NCBI GenBank assembly: GCA_030248215.1
Contig: JASANG010001676.1
Coordinates: 186,001 to 250,000 of the forward strand
Direction of reading: 5' to 3'
Origin: Enoplolaimus lenunculus
Taxonomy: Eukaryota; Nematoda; Enoplea; Enoplida; Thoracostomopsidae
DNA: 64,000 bases
The notes below the pieces were generated by a model. That model saw nothing but the letters and a program-made list of their open reading frames with translations, made no database searches and was not told where the DNA came from. Below, in pieces: positions 35,762 through 47,669 of the stretch. The stretch's first letter is position 1. Each line of letters begins with the position of its first letter. Both the position numbers and the translations under genes were made by a program.

Positions 35762-36020
35762 ATGCCGCCATGTGCCGTTGCACGCCGCCGCGTGCCACTA
35801 TGAACGCCGCCATGTGCCGCAGCACGCCGCCGCGTGCCGCAATGAACGCCGTCCTGTGCCGCAGCACGCCGCCGCGTGCCGCAATGAACGCCGTCCTGTG
35901 CCGCAGCACGCCGCCGCGTGCTGCCACGAACGCCGTCATGTGCCGCAGCACGCCGCCGCGTGCTGCTATGAACGCCGTCATGTGCCGCAGCACGCCGCCG
36001 CGTGCCGCTATGCGCTGCTA
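35762..36020 (+). repeat. GC-rich 42-bp minisatellite
   Basis: About six units containing CGCCGCCGCGTGCCGC and ATGAACGCCGTCCTGTGCCG. As 42 is a multiple of three, four of the six frames stay open (for example MNAVLCRSTPPRAA repeated). Nothing around it looks like exon borders, so it is probably not coding. Confidence 0.85.
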
Positions 36021-38665
36021 ACACAAATATAAACAAATTCTATATGCGCGCGGCAGGCGTGCGTCAATTATTAATGAAAAAATAATATTTACCGTGGCGT
36101 GTGGCGAAATAGAACAGCACCAAGGACTCATGTCGATATATTCACACGTATGCAGCACTTATCACCAATTCACGAATACACCGAACCAGAAAAAACAGTT
36201 AAGTTTGTGTTAATTTTGGTCATTTCTCGCACTTCATTATTCGTCTTCATAAGTCTATGCAACTTATAAAAATTCCGTAGCTACCTCGATTCGGTTATTT
36301 GCAATCTGAATACTACTCGGCGATAAGTGATACACACAACGGAGAGTACATACGACATAAGAGCTATATAAATTCAACGATTTGAAACAATATTTGACTA
36401 AAATTTCAGAACTTTTTACTACTTTATATTCGAAACTTCTTAAACCTGGGCTCTTAGCATGAAAGTACAATGTTAATTTCCGCTTTTCCAATAATCTATT
36501 GAAACGAAACTGACACAACTCGGTCAGACATTTCATTTGCTGTAACCATAACGATTTTGTGCACTAAAATCACAATTCTTAAGCACTATAACCTATTATA
36601 TGTACATAAATAAGTAAAAATAAAAAGAATATAAACTGATCAGTAAGTATAAAGCATACTTTCGATGTATTATATAAATGCACAAAACAAAAACGACAAA
36701 ATTAATACCAATAAAGACGGTGAAACCATGCATACCATCATAGGGTTTCCTAAAATTCCAACGCCGTTCCTAGTGCGTGTGTTAAGATTTTTCAATCAGT
36801 GTTAGCAAACGGTTGTCATGGGTTACTGTACCGTTGGCGGAAACGCGTGTTAAAACTTCGAGGAAGCATGGATTTGAAGTGGACGAACTCGGAAAGACAT
36901 GGCACTTTTCCTGCTTGAGGACAGCCAAGAAATTTAAGCAATACTGGAGCCAGAACTACGTATATATAAGTCTGTTGTGTTATAACTATTGAAATTTTTC
37001 TCAAAAGGCAACGTGGGATTTCGTTCTACTTTAAGTAAGATTACAGTAAACAAGCTCAAAGATACAGGAATCGGGGTAGCAACACCGAGAAAAACGCGTT
37101 TATCCGCCAATTCTGAGATAAAGTCCATATACATAGAATACCAAAATTACGCCCACAAATCATAGCACTAAAGCGACCGGGAATCATACATTCGAGCCGC
37201 AAAACATAACAAAAATAAAAAGAAATTAAAAAATATATCTAAGTATTATGCTTTTTAAAATAAGCAAATAATGAAAACTGAACAAAAACCATACACAGAT
37301 AATATTTGGTTACAACAAAACAAAACACAAACAGCTGCGCTTTGTACGCACGCTTTCATAACTGTAAATTCTTCAAAATTTCATTTTAAGTTTTTAAAAC
37401 GCAACAGTGCTTCAAGATCAAAAAATAAGCTAAACGAGTGTGCCGAACGCTGGTTTATCGCAAAATAATGCATACTTGATTTATGCTAGAAATTTTCCAG
37501 AAAAATCTTGAATTGTACCAGGTAACTGGTTGTTTATCAACAGCTTAGCCTTGCGTATATATTCCGAGTATCAGGATTTGCCAGCAGACCGTTTTTCGGA
37601 ACGATACACCACACACTACAACGAACCACAACGTCACAAAACAACACTTTTCAAACAGAACAAAAAACTACAAAACAATAAAAAATAATATGTGCAACAA
37701 CACAATTTTGCACTTTGAAACTTAGTCCCAAAAACGAAAAAAAGGATTGTCATTTCAAAGTTTCGGTACTTGTTTACTTTCCTTTCACACTAATGTTAAC
37801 TTAGCAGAAGCCAAAAGTTCCCCCCATATTACTGCTGATTTTCATACGCGTAAGCTTAGGTTTAGGGTAAACCTAGACCTAAGCTACGATATAATGACTA
37901 GAGTAATGAAACAGGCCTAAGCTTAAGGTTAACCCTAAACCTTAGCCTATTTAAATACACCAGTCACTCTTTGTAGAAGGAACTTTTTGTGGAGGGTGGG
38001 GGTAATAAACAAACACCAAAATTTTGACTTTAAAACGTGGACACATCAACTCGCGATTCCAAAATTATATCGAACAAAACGGTCACGCTTTGGCGTTAAG
38101 ACCAAAACGCTACCGTGAGTAGATTCACAAAAACCAGAATGCTCCTTATTTTGAAGAAATTGAGAAAAAGCAGAAAAACCGTTAATTTCTAATGCACAGA
38201 CTTTTTATAAACAAAAATTTTGTTCTTTACACTAATTTGGCATTTTAAAAAACTCTTGCAAATCCACAAATTTTGCTCACAGAAACTATTTTGAAAGACA
38301 TTTTTTTTATTTAAAACATTTTGCACATTCAAACTTTCAATGCCCATTAAATATTGCAGTGTTTAAAAATTTCTATCCCTAAAATTTTGCTCTCAAAATT
38401 TTCCGTATCTGATACCAAACTAACAAAACCCGTATTCCCACGTTCAACCTGTTGCTTTTCATATATTTTAAAACATTTTGTCGCTTAAACCATTCTACTC
38501 GTTATAAAGTCTAAATGTCACAAAAACTCAATGCGCACTACAATTATTTTCCTCAAAAGTTTCTCTCTAAAAATTTTGCTAAATTTTATCCGCTTCTCTC
38601 ATCAATTAAATAAAAGTCTTTTAATTTGCCGTGACCAAACTCCCCGCTGCGGTGTATGCGTTTTC

Positions 38666-41600
38666 TCAATCAATCATTTTCGAGCTCGCTTTCACAGTAC
38701 CTGCTACCAAATCCGCAGCAGCCTGTGGGGGCTTTTTAAATCCGCTTCGGTCATTATTACCCAGCTCAACATCTTGATGTTGTCGGTTGTTGCTTGCGTC
38801 GCTGCTTGCAAATTGCTGCGGTTGTTGCGGTTGCAACTTGATGTCAGTCCCGCACGCTTGTTCTTCTTGGTCATGACACTCTGGATCCCAGTCTTTGGTC
38901 AACCACGCAAATCGCGGTGGACTAAACGGAATAACACGGAATCCCTGAAATCGACACTCATATTATAATACAATATACACCATGTATATATAAAACGTTT
39001 TGGAATTATAGCTTAATCACTACAAGACTGATGTTCTGTATAAATCACGCCTCTGTCGAAATATTAAAACTACCACATATTCTACTGTAAGACAAAATAC
39101 GTCCAAATTGTATTCACAGACCAAAAGAAAATTTCTATTCATAGCCAAGTAAAAAAGTTAAGGTTAAGATATTCCCGATTTGCAGCAGAACCACGGCACT
39201 GAAGAATCTGCCGTAATCACGCCGGGTTTGAACCCACTACCTATACGTTAATACTTCACACGGTTTTAACCATTTAGCCACGCTTTCGATGTATTCATTT
39301 TGCTACAACGACACGATGCACAAGTCCTGCTTGTACCCTACTTTTGCACTTTGTGTGTTGAACTGTATGACTTACAATTATTAACGCAATAACGGTGCCC
39401 AACAATGCGCCTGCAAGAACATCGGTCGGATGATGCCAATAATCTGAGACACGCGTTAACGCAGTGTACACAGCGAGCGCAAGAAATAGCAGTTGGATTA
39501 CGGGACGTAACGCACGACTGCCCCAACTGTAGCCACGAGCTTCAAGGTACAACTGAAATACAATCGAGTGTGTTTGTATAACCAGCATAGAAATTGTATT
39601 TCAAACAACTGATGGTCTCCGTGACTTTTTTCGGCGCAGGCGAACATTCTTGTTTTGTAAATCGGGTATGGTTTTTTAATCTTTGCATGTTTGCTTCTAG
39701 AAATCACCAGTATACCAAATAGCTGGAAAAAATATGTGATACCCATCCATTGAAAAAACATCCTGCATCCAGAGAATAATGCAGAAATCACCACAGCGCG
39801 ACAGAGATTATAAAAGTAGTTACAAAAATAGCACAGCTTGTACGAAAATAATCAACTAAAACGTTAAGCAACTACAGAGATAATATAAGGCTTGAAATCC
39901 TAAAATACGCAAGATGCAAACGTTTCACCCAGCAACCAAAACATTACTTTACGCTAGTTAAGCTAATGAACTAGAGAAACTCACAACGACGTAAATCATA
40001 GCGTAACAAGCAGTCGACGAATGCCCAGAAGGAAACGAGATTCTAAAAACAGCACAATAGTAACTAGAGATGGGCGGTCAGTGGATAAAATAAATTATCA
40101 GGATATCGGGCACATTTTGCCGGATAATTATCCGCATAACAAGCTATACGAAGAATAACGGATAAGATAAATAATTATTCAAATATCCAGTACCCATCAG
40201 TCCATCACTATATTTCACATTCAAAAAACAAAATTTCACACTACCTCCTGCCCGACCAGTTCTGCATACAGATTATAATATTTGTCTCGACCGAAAAGCA
40301 TGTTGCAACCACCGAATAAAACAAAATTTGATCGCAAAACATTAACAAAAATTAGCCGCTGCCCTACAAGCAGAGCTGCGGCCCGGATTTCGGAGGGGTG
40401 CGAGGTTACGATCCGTCATAAACATTTCGAAAAAATTAGAACCTAGAACCACTGAATAAAAGCAAAAATGAAAGTAGACTGCTAAAACAGCCCTTGCCAC
40501 GGCCGCGCTCGTAGCTTCATCCTCTTACAGATACATAAAAACGTAAAACTTTAGTAAAACATCGCAAACTAGCTTATTGTCTTAACAAAAATCTTATATC
40601 ACTTCTGTTATATACTTTATCACAGGTCGCTTATTGGAAAACCAAACCTACCGATAATCGGGGTGTAACTGAATAGTGAAAATAACGGAAACGGATATCG
40701 ATTTTTACCGGAAACAAATAATCAGTTACACCCTGCCAATAAGCAATGAATGGCGTAGATATTATCTACATAAACATAATGTGCTTTACAAGCAGCCTAA
40801 CCTTGCTTCTTTGACTTGGCGCTGATCACCAGTGCAATTGACATTTGTGATGTACAAGTGTTCACGTGCCGGACATATGCCGTTTGTCCATCCGGCAGGC
40901 TTGCAGGCGGCAATAAAATGTGGCCGCAGCCGGCCAATAGTGTATTTGCCAATTTCAGTAAACGCCATCACAAACGCAAGGCCCAAGAAGAAATAACCTA
41001 AATTATTGTATTACGCTATATATACATATTCTTGTATTTATCAAACTGCTGGCTTACATCTGATTCTGGTACTCCCGATTGCAGAAATTTAATCACTAGA
41101 ACAAAAACAAATTTTCTATTTATGTATTCTCAGATTAATAAAATCAAAATGACATTAATTCAAAATCAGTTTGACATTCTTTTCTTACAAATACTATTAT
41201 TCACATACGAGATTACCATGTAAATCGAACAGCGATAGGTTGCCAAACAAGCAGACACTGCCTCTGATAAGTTCAACATTTCTATACTTCAACTAGTTTG
41301 GCACAAAGGACCAATCAAAACGAATTCTTTCCGCGCTTTCCTATTAAATTTTTTTCGAGCAACTTATTTATATACTATATATGGTTAAACGAAATTCATA
41401 TTTCAATTGCCTGCAAATTTTCCACAAAAATCTAACAGATACCGGCTACAGAAACAGTCTGTTTCAATTAACTTAAAGACAAATAGCAAGCATGGTCCAG
41501 GGTAGTTGCCAGACCAATGTTAGCATTGGGAGTGTTATTGCAGCGTTAGTACAACATTTACGTTACCATTGTTTCCGTCAAGTGTCTGTCTATTGCAGAA

Positions 41601-44600
41601 AACGACAAACAACAAACGAAAAAGACAAACAACAAACATAGCGGCAATACTAATTTGTTTCATGACTGCTTTTCAAGCAATAATTTGAACATAGATCGCA
41701 CATAAGAAACATGATTCACAAACTAGAGTTGCAATCCATGCCCTTCTCTGTTCTCCAGAAATTCCAGGATTTTGACCGGAAATTTCCGAAACCTGGCCCG
41801 GGTTTTCAAAACAAAAACTTCCGGATTTTGCTTGTTAAAACCTGTATCCGTGTCTAGAAGTTTATTTTTTAAACTATTTTTAAACGTTAAAACACTTTTA
41901 ACACATTCTAAAGTAGTGGGCAATAGCTACTGCACACATCACAAAATATATTGTCGCTATGCGTGAGAAAACATTAATCAATGTCTGGTAACGAAGTTCT
42001 TGCAAAATTTTTTGCGAGCCATAACCAATTGCAAGCGTTAGGTTTAGGTTGGACCTACATATTTACTTATGTACATAGCAACATTCTCAATGGTAGCAGC
42101 ATTTCCTAGCAACGGCTGGGTTACGTGCTCTGCGTATGAGAAAAATGAAAGTTGGTTTTGCTTATGAGCACGGAAAATTTTTTACACCAAGTCCAGCATT
42201 TCATTATCCAATTCCAAGTTTCTACTACCACCTAGATTTAGTCAGTTTTCTCAGCAGTAAAATATAAATAAACATTTTAACATCACAAGAAAATCATTGC
42301 TGGCTAAACGTACCACTCTAATTTGGAACTTCAACAGTCAGCTACAGTAGCATGTTTTACAATCTTAAACGTACTCGTCCGTATAAGCGACAAAAAAACA
42401 ACTATTGCAATCTGGTGATCGATGCTACAACGGATGCTCAAATAAAACAAAATGCCAACTGCCAATCACCAATCGCCCAATTCAGAACACGGACCAAGGA
42501 GTCAAAGCTTCCGCCTTCGCAACAATAACACTCACTAATAAAGCTAACACTAAGCCGGCAACATACCCAAATAGACATAAACACGCGAACAGTACGGCGG
42601 TATGGGCCTGTTACGAAATCGATGTGCTGCGGGTAACGGTTTTCCCCGCAGACGTTTTTCTTCGTAAAAGCACCGATAGGCTTCAACGATAAATATCTAG
42701 AACACTAAGTACCGCCTACACAAAATCATAAATTGATAACTGAAACTCGATACAGGACAGCAAAATGGAACTAGAAACTCTGTCAGCAGAAATATACAAC
42801 GGGCAGCCTAATCAACAGGTCTCAACTGACTACATAGGTGACAATACCAAAGAATTTTGCATTTAAAATCTTCAAACAGTGATTACACGCCCATTTCCTA
42901 CGGTAATGAAAAAACAACACGATTAGAACAAACTAAACCAAATAAAATTATGATCACGATGGCAAAATTAAAAAATCTACTGATTTACTTCAAAATCTAA
43001 ATTTCTTATGCACACAACTTTTATTTTCAAACGCTGCACAAAATCACATTACATTCTCATTCTCCATATAGGTCAATCTCATACGCTATCGATGTAACCA
43101 GTGCACATATATGTTGTACATTTAGGCTGACAGCAAACTCTTGTCCCAGTTTGGCCATCCTGCAGTTGCATTCTCAAAAAGATGTAGCACCTATAGCCAG
43201 TTAATAATTGATTTTCAAATCGGCGGCCTTTGACTGTGGCAATCTCAAAATTTACCACCTGAAACTGGTCCGCCAGCAAAAACATACGTACGGTTTGAAA
43301 CATTCGATTCAACAACTCAAAAGTTATAGAACCTATCATTAGCCGGCGATAGCTGCTACACACAGCTGAGAATACTAGCTCTACTTTCATTTATCCATAT
43401 ACTACATACCAAGATATACATATACTCGAGACATATACGGCGGAACAGAATGTCCGTGAATCCGATGCGCAGGCGCTACTGGATGACCGCGAGCTCGCCG
43501 TTCCTCGTAGAAAATTCGATAGGCTTCGACAAGAAAGATCTGTAATTTGGGGGCAAATTCCGCAAGACAGCATTAAACCTCATTCCTGAGCAAGAAATAG
43601 ACAGGCGTACTTAATTGGACTCGTTATAGGGAAACAGACTGTATAAATCCACAAATTACATAAACAAAGCAAAATTTATGTAATTTCCGGAGATGTCGAA
43701 AGCAACTCACGTGCCTTAATACATTTTATCGATCAAATAGGTTTGATTGGTGCCAAGAGCGTATTTTTTACACCGGAAGCGACAGTCCGGTTGTCCACTA
43801 AATACACTTATGAACAAAAGTTACTATTAAACAATCTTTCACCAATATGGGTTTGTCGCCGCCCGAGGGCAGTGAGCTTTGCTAAACACCAGGGAAAATG
43901 AACAAAGATAAAAAATAGCGACGAAAAACTTTTTTTACATTATTTTTTACACTCTAATCCAAAAATTTCAACCAAAAATACTTCGAAACAAAAGCACAAT
44001 TTTTACAACAACATTCATTATCTTAAATAAATTCTCAACTCAAAGTAATTTTCAAAACAAAACAATCATTTTTAATTATTTTTATTTAAAAAAGATGACT
44101 TTTTGAATGAATTTGCACTCAACTCAATCCATGTTTCAAGTGCTCCTTACCAATACCACAGGAGGCACAAATATCAACGCATACAGGATGGGATTCGAAA
44201 TAGTTTCGTGAGCTACGTACGGATATCGAATGCTACTGTCGTCGCAAAAAAATCCACGCTGATGTGGTTTGACGCCCCAGTGAAATATTGGCAATGGCAG
44301 CCATGCTAAAAATAAAATGCTGAGTTATATATTAGTCGAGTATAGTTCAACCGATACACCATTTAAACGACGTCCTGCTGCAGTGTTCTACCACTGATAA
44401 TAAAATAACTAATTTTTAAACTCCTAAGGCATCTGTCACAAGTTTAGTGAATTATTTTACAATTAAAAGTCAGTATATACATACGTATCCTTGGCATGAA
44501 ATTTTATCACAAAAACCTTGCATCATACATTCTGATTCACTAATAGAAATAAGATACTGGAAAGACCTCTATATATTATAAGTATATATTATCAACCAAT

Positions 44601-45140
44601 TGCATAGTACCATTGGGTGCCCACAGGGTGCAACCGGCATTGCGGTTCCGGTTCCGGCTTTTTTCACCTTCCGGTTCCGGTGAATTTACCGGAATTAAAA
44701 ATTCCGGTATTAAATTAAAAATTCCGGTATTCAAAGTTGGTAGGTGGAAATTAAGATATTTTTCTAAAAAATGACGATAAAAATTAGATATATTTCATTC
44801 GTATAGTATATAAACCTTGACAATCGCCGAAAATAAACCATCGAAGGTAGATTTCGCTTCCATGAATTATGAAAATCTAAAATACGAAGATAAAGTGAAT
44901 GCCTATCTCCAACTAAAGTTATTTCACCAATAATATTATAAAAAAGAAAATTAAAATGAATTTTTCGGTGACATGTATTTTTATTTTCCCCTTCCGGTTC
45001 CGTTGGTAAATTGTAATTCCCGTTGCACTGATCACATGACTCAGACCTATGTCAATTAATATATTAAAAATAAATAACTTACCCAACAACATCATAAGAA
45101 CATCGCAAGCAACTTGTGACGCTCGCAAATCGCGTGTCAT
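38666..45140 (-). CDS. PLPP: Phospholipid phosphatase (PAP2/LPP family), complete, with alternative exon 3 and alternative C-terminus
   Basis: Exons in transcript order: 45083-45140, 44151-44305, 43410-43539 (3a) or 42567-42696 (3b), 40802-40997, 39985-40042, 39376-39552 and 38666-38944. Phases agree throughout, giving about 350 residues; if the last intron is retained, the protein stops at 39295 at about 284 residues, close to the usual LPP length. The family removes phosphate from lipid phosphates such as phosphatidate, lysophosphatidate and sphingosine-1-phosphate at the outer or luminal face. All three catalytic motifs are present: KYTIGRLRP (C1), FPSGHSS (C2) and TRVSDYWHHPTD (C3). Exon 2 carries the family hallmark RGFFCDDSSIRYPY. 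Six membrane spans are expected. The tail encoded by the last exon is Gln- and Ser-rich and not recognised. A minus-strand ATTAAA lies at 38620-38625. Confidence 0.92.
39215..39290 (-). repeat. tRNA-derived segment in the last PLPP intron
   Basis: The minus strand has a box-A-like TGGCTAAATGGTTA (39267-39280) and a box-B-like GTGGGTTCAAACCC (39223-39236) at tRNA spacing, with long anticodon-arm sequence. Stem pairing is imperfect, so it is more likely a SINE head or tRNA relic than a working tRNA. Confidence 0.5.
40663..40736 (+). repeat. Very short CAGGGTGTAA-type fold-back
   Basis: GGGTGTAACTGA at the left and TCAGTTACACCC at the right, with AACGGAAACGG words between. It is a 74-bp internal-deletion relic of the CAGGGTGTAAACGG family, lying in the PLPP intron before exon 5. 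Confidence 0.55.
42567..42696 (-). other. PLPP: PLPP exon 3b (second of two alternative exons)
   Basis: A second 130-nt exon 713 bp downstream of 3a, beginning IFIVEAYRCFYEEKRLRG and ending SRVYVYL, with acceptor TTCTAG and the same GTATGT donor. Including both exons would shift the frame (260 nt is not a multiple of three), which favours mutually exclusive use. Differences cluster in the charged loop (LPAAHRFRNRP against VAPAHRIHGHS) while both flanks stay conserved, as expected for two functional alternatives. Confidence 0.85.
43410..43539 (-). other. PLPP: PLPP exon 3a (first of two alternative exons)
   Basis: A 130-nt exon encoding 43 residues plus one base, beginning IFLVEAYRIFYEERRARG and ending SRVYVYL. 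The acceptor is TTACAG and the donor GTATGT. It covers the end of the second membrane span, the cytosolic loop and the start of the third span. It shares 28 of 43 residues with exon 3b and has exactly the same length and phase, so either can join exon 2 to exon 4. Confidence 0.85.
44629..45033 (+). mobile_element. hAT-like miniature element, CAGGGTGCAACCGG family, in PLPP intron 1
   Basis: Begins CAGGGTGCAACCGG and ends CCCGTTGCACTG. The segment around ATCGAAGGTAGATTTCG recurs at 63395-63490. It ends about 50 bp from PLPP exon 1. No clear target duplication was found. Confidence 0.6.
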
Positions 45141-45895
45141 TTTACCCTTGAATCGACACAATATACAAAAATTGACAAAGATGAAACTCGAAACTGTAAT
45201 TGAACCAAAATAACTGCGTATAGAACAATATTCGTTCGGAACGTTTAACTAAAATGTGCCCGGGTTACTTGCTAGTAATTAAGTAATACACATATCTAAT
45301 ACGTTATAATAATAAATAAGTACATACATTTAAAGAAAATGCTGAAATAATCTAAATTTACATAATTATTTTAAGAATATCCAATTATTACCGTACTGTT
45401 TCTAGATATCGGCGCAGCATATGTGTGCAAGCGGTGTACCTGCTCGCCGTTGTGTTCCCTATTGTAACCTTAAGATTACTTAACATAAATCCAATAAACC
45501 AAACTGGCACACCTCGATCCAATCGTGTGGCGGCGCCCATGCCTGTAACCGATTTCGGGACCTACAGACGAAAACTTGCCTCATACCTCGGCAACTGAAT
45601 TACACAACTGCAAAGCTATTATGACATTCTTAAATACACCGAGCAACCGATTAGAAATTAGGCCACCCATGATCCATTCGATTGGTCACGGCGAACTGAA
45701 ATTAATAACGCTCCTTGCGAATTCTTAAGCAGCAAGATACTTAGTTAAATGTTATCATTCATTTATGCTATAAAAAATAGACTAGACTGACAGATACAAA
45801 ACAACAAACTAAACATGATAAATACACTAAATTCACAACACAGCATGCATGATTCAACTGTTGCAAACTATTAAATGAAACAGTTAACTACTGTG

Positions 45896-45919
45896 TGTAG
45901 TAGTAGTAGTAGTAGTAGC
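45896..45919 (+). repeat. GTA trinucleotide run
   Basis: GTAGTAGTAGTAGTAGTAG. A similar run is at 57955-57977. Confidence 0.9.
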
Positions 45920-46272
45920 GGTCGACAGTTAGTGATGTTTCGAAACAAACGTGCGGATGGGGACGTCCATCCAGGGTGGCATAAAAGGTTCGGATTCGGC
46001 AAACTTTGCGGTCCGAATTCGGTTGTGAAAAAGCCGAATTTAACAATGTTTGGCAATATGTTACTTTAGTTTTAAATCAAAATTTTAAAGCACTCGTTAT
46101 ATCAATCAAAATTATTTGTTTCAAGTCACAAATCTCGAAACTGAGTTGGCCAAAAAATGTATTCACTTTTAAATACTATGCGGCTGGCATTGCTCTGATA
46201 TTCTGAAACTAGACATATGCTTATACTACTGGTACGGCTCCGTTGTTCACATGGCTAAACGGCCGTAAATAT

Positions 46273-46432
46273 AGCCAATGTTACATTTAGTGGCGTAACA
46301 GTAGATTAAGCTTATTTCTAAGCTTAAGCGCTGCATTTTTGTATGCCTAAGCAAAAAACATGTAATCTAAAACCTATACCTACTCTTTTACAGCACCACC
46401 TGAAACCTGAACGCCCGTAAAAGTAACACGGC
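46273..46432 (+). mobile_element. TTAGGC-core element, GTTAC subfamily, upstream of PLPP
   Basis: GCCAATGTTACATTTAGTGG to CCCGTAAAAGTAACACGGC with a very short core. Confidence 0.65.
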
Positions 46433-46529
46433 TGAATACATTTACATAACCAGACTAGTCCCATATTAAGTATTATCTTAACAATCATTTTTATTGAAGT
46501 TTATGGCACTATGGCAAATCGATACCTAA

Positions 46530-46875
46530 CATGGAACAACCGGAGGTTTGCCTCCGGCTCCGGCAGAAAATCGGCCTCCGGCTCCGGTAGATTTTTGCCG
46601 GAGGTTCCGGCAATTTCGGTAGTGAAAATTTTGCAGAATTAAGCAAAATTTATCTGTTTAGCGTGTTTTGCTATAGTTTTGGTACAATTTTCAGAAAAGA
46701 ATTTCCGAAATTTACCAGAAAATTAACGTAAAACTAAATAACTTACATTTTGCAGATATTGGCTGAAATTAACCAATTGACCGTCATTTTTACGACATAA
46801 TTTCACCTCATCACCGGCTCCGACTAGTCTCGTTGACCTCCGGTTCCGACATTTTTCACCTCCGGTTGCACCCAG
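46530..46875 (+). mobile_element. hAT-like miniature element, CAGGGTGCAACCGG family, second copy
   Basis: The right end is CACCTCCGGTTGCACCCAG; the left end is worn. Flanks ATACCTAA and ACACCTAA match at 7 of 8. The interior matches 31604-31939 in opposite orientation. Confidence 0.8.
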
Positions 46876-47669
46876 ACACCTAACCGCTCAACATGTTTTT
46901 CAAAGATCAAGACAAAATTTCCAGTCCATAAAATGTTTATTTCACCATATGCACAGTATTGATGATCTGCCATCTTAGCACAATAAACAAACAACAGCTA
47001 ACGTAAGATGAATGCACCATGTCCGTAGCAGGGAAAGCGAAGTTATAACATAATAATAGGACAAAAGAAAATATTGAGATTTTATGAGTCGTTAATCGCT
47101 TTATAATGGCCAATGCTACGTCGAACAACGTAATTTTTTCAAGGTACTGCAACACAGCAAGCTTAACCTTAAGACAAAGTATCTGTTTTGGATTAGGCAT
47201 AGGCTCACCCTTTTATACTGAGGCTTAGTTTTTTGGAATATGTTTATACTACTGTTACATTTCTCAAGGTAATACTGGCCGAATTAATTATCATTCAATC
47301 ACGGATTTTGTTCGATGACATCAAACAATATAGAATTTTATCGCCGCGATCGTTTTGATACAAAACCTAATATACCTCAGTTACAAAGGATCCACCAGAT
47401 TGTTCTACGGCTGCAATTTAAGATAATTTTTAATTTTTTTAACCGCATTCACTAAATTGACCTGGCTGCATGTCTGATACAATGTATCAACCAATTACTC
47501 TCTACTTCATCTCCAGCAAAACTTGAAACAGCACGCATAACACATAACCACGGCTTCCCAATATCTAACGTTAATCTCTGCAATAGTCATTCACATCATT
47601 CATTCTTCCATCTCAAAATTAAATTCAAATCAGACGTCCCGACCTCTTTTCTTTTCCTGCAGCCGTGTT

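Larger units (their letters stand above)
31300..38660. other. Gene-poor interval
   Basis: Apart from the elements listed separately, this AT-rich stretch shows only short open frames without conserved motifs. A minus-strand AATAAA near 32197 and a GTGAGT donor after an ATG frame at 34346-34469 hint at a possible unrecognised gene, but no joined coding sequence could be built. Confidence 0.5.

Noticed and set aside
35724-36036. Four overlapping open frames with 14-residue repeats
   Set aside because: Explained by the 42-bp minisatellite unit; no start context, splice sites or conserved domain.
43079-43390. Open frame between exons 3a and 3b considered as a third alternative PLPP exon
   Set aside because: It lacks the IF(L/I)VEAYR start, the SRVYVYL end and suitable splice borders.
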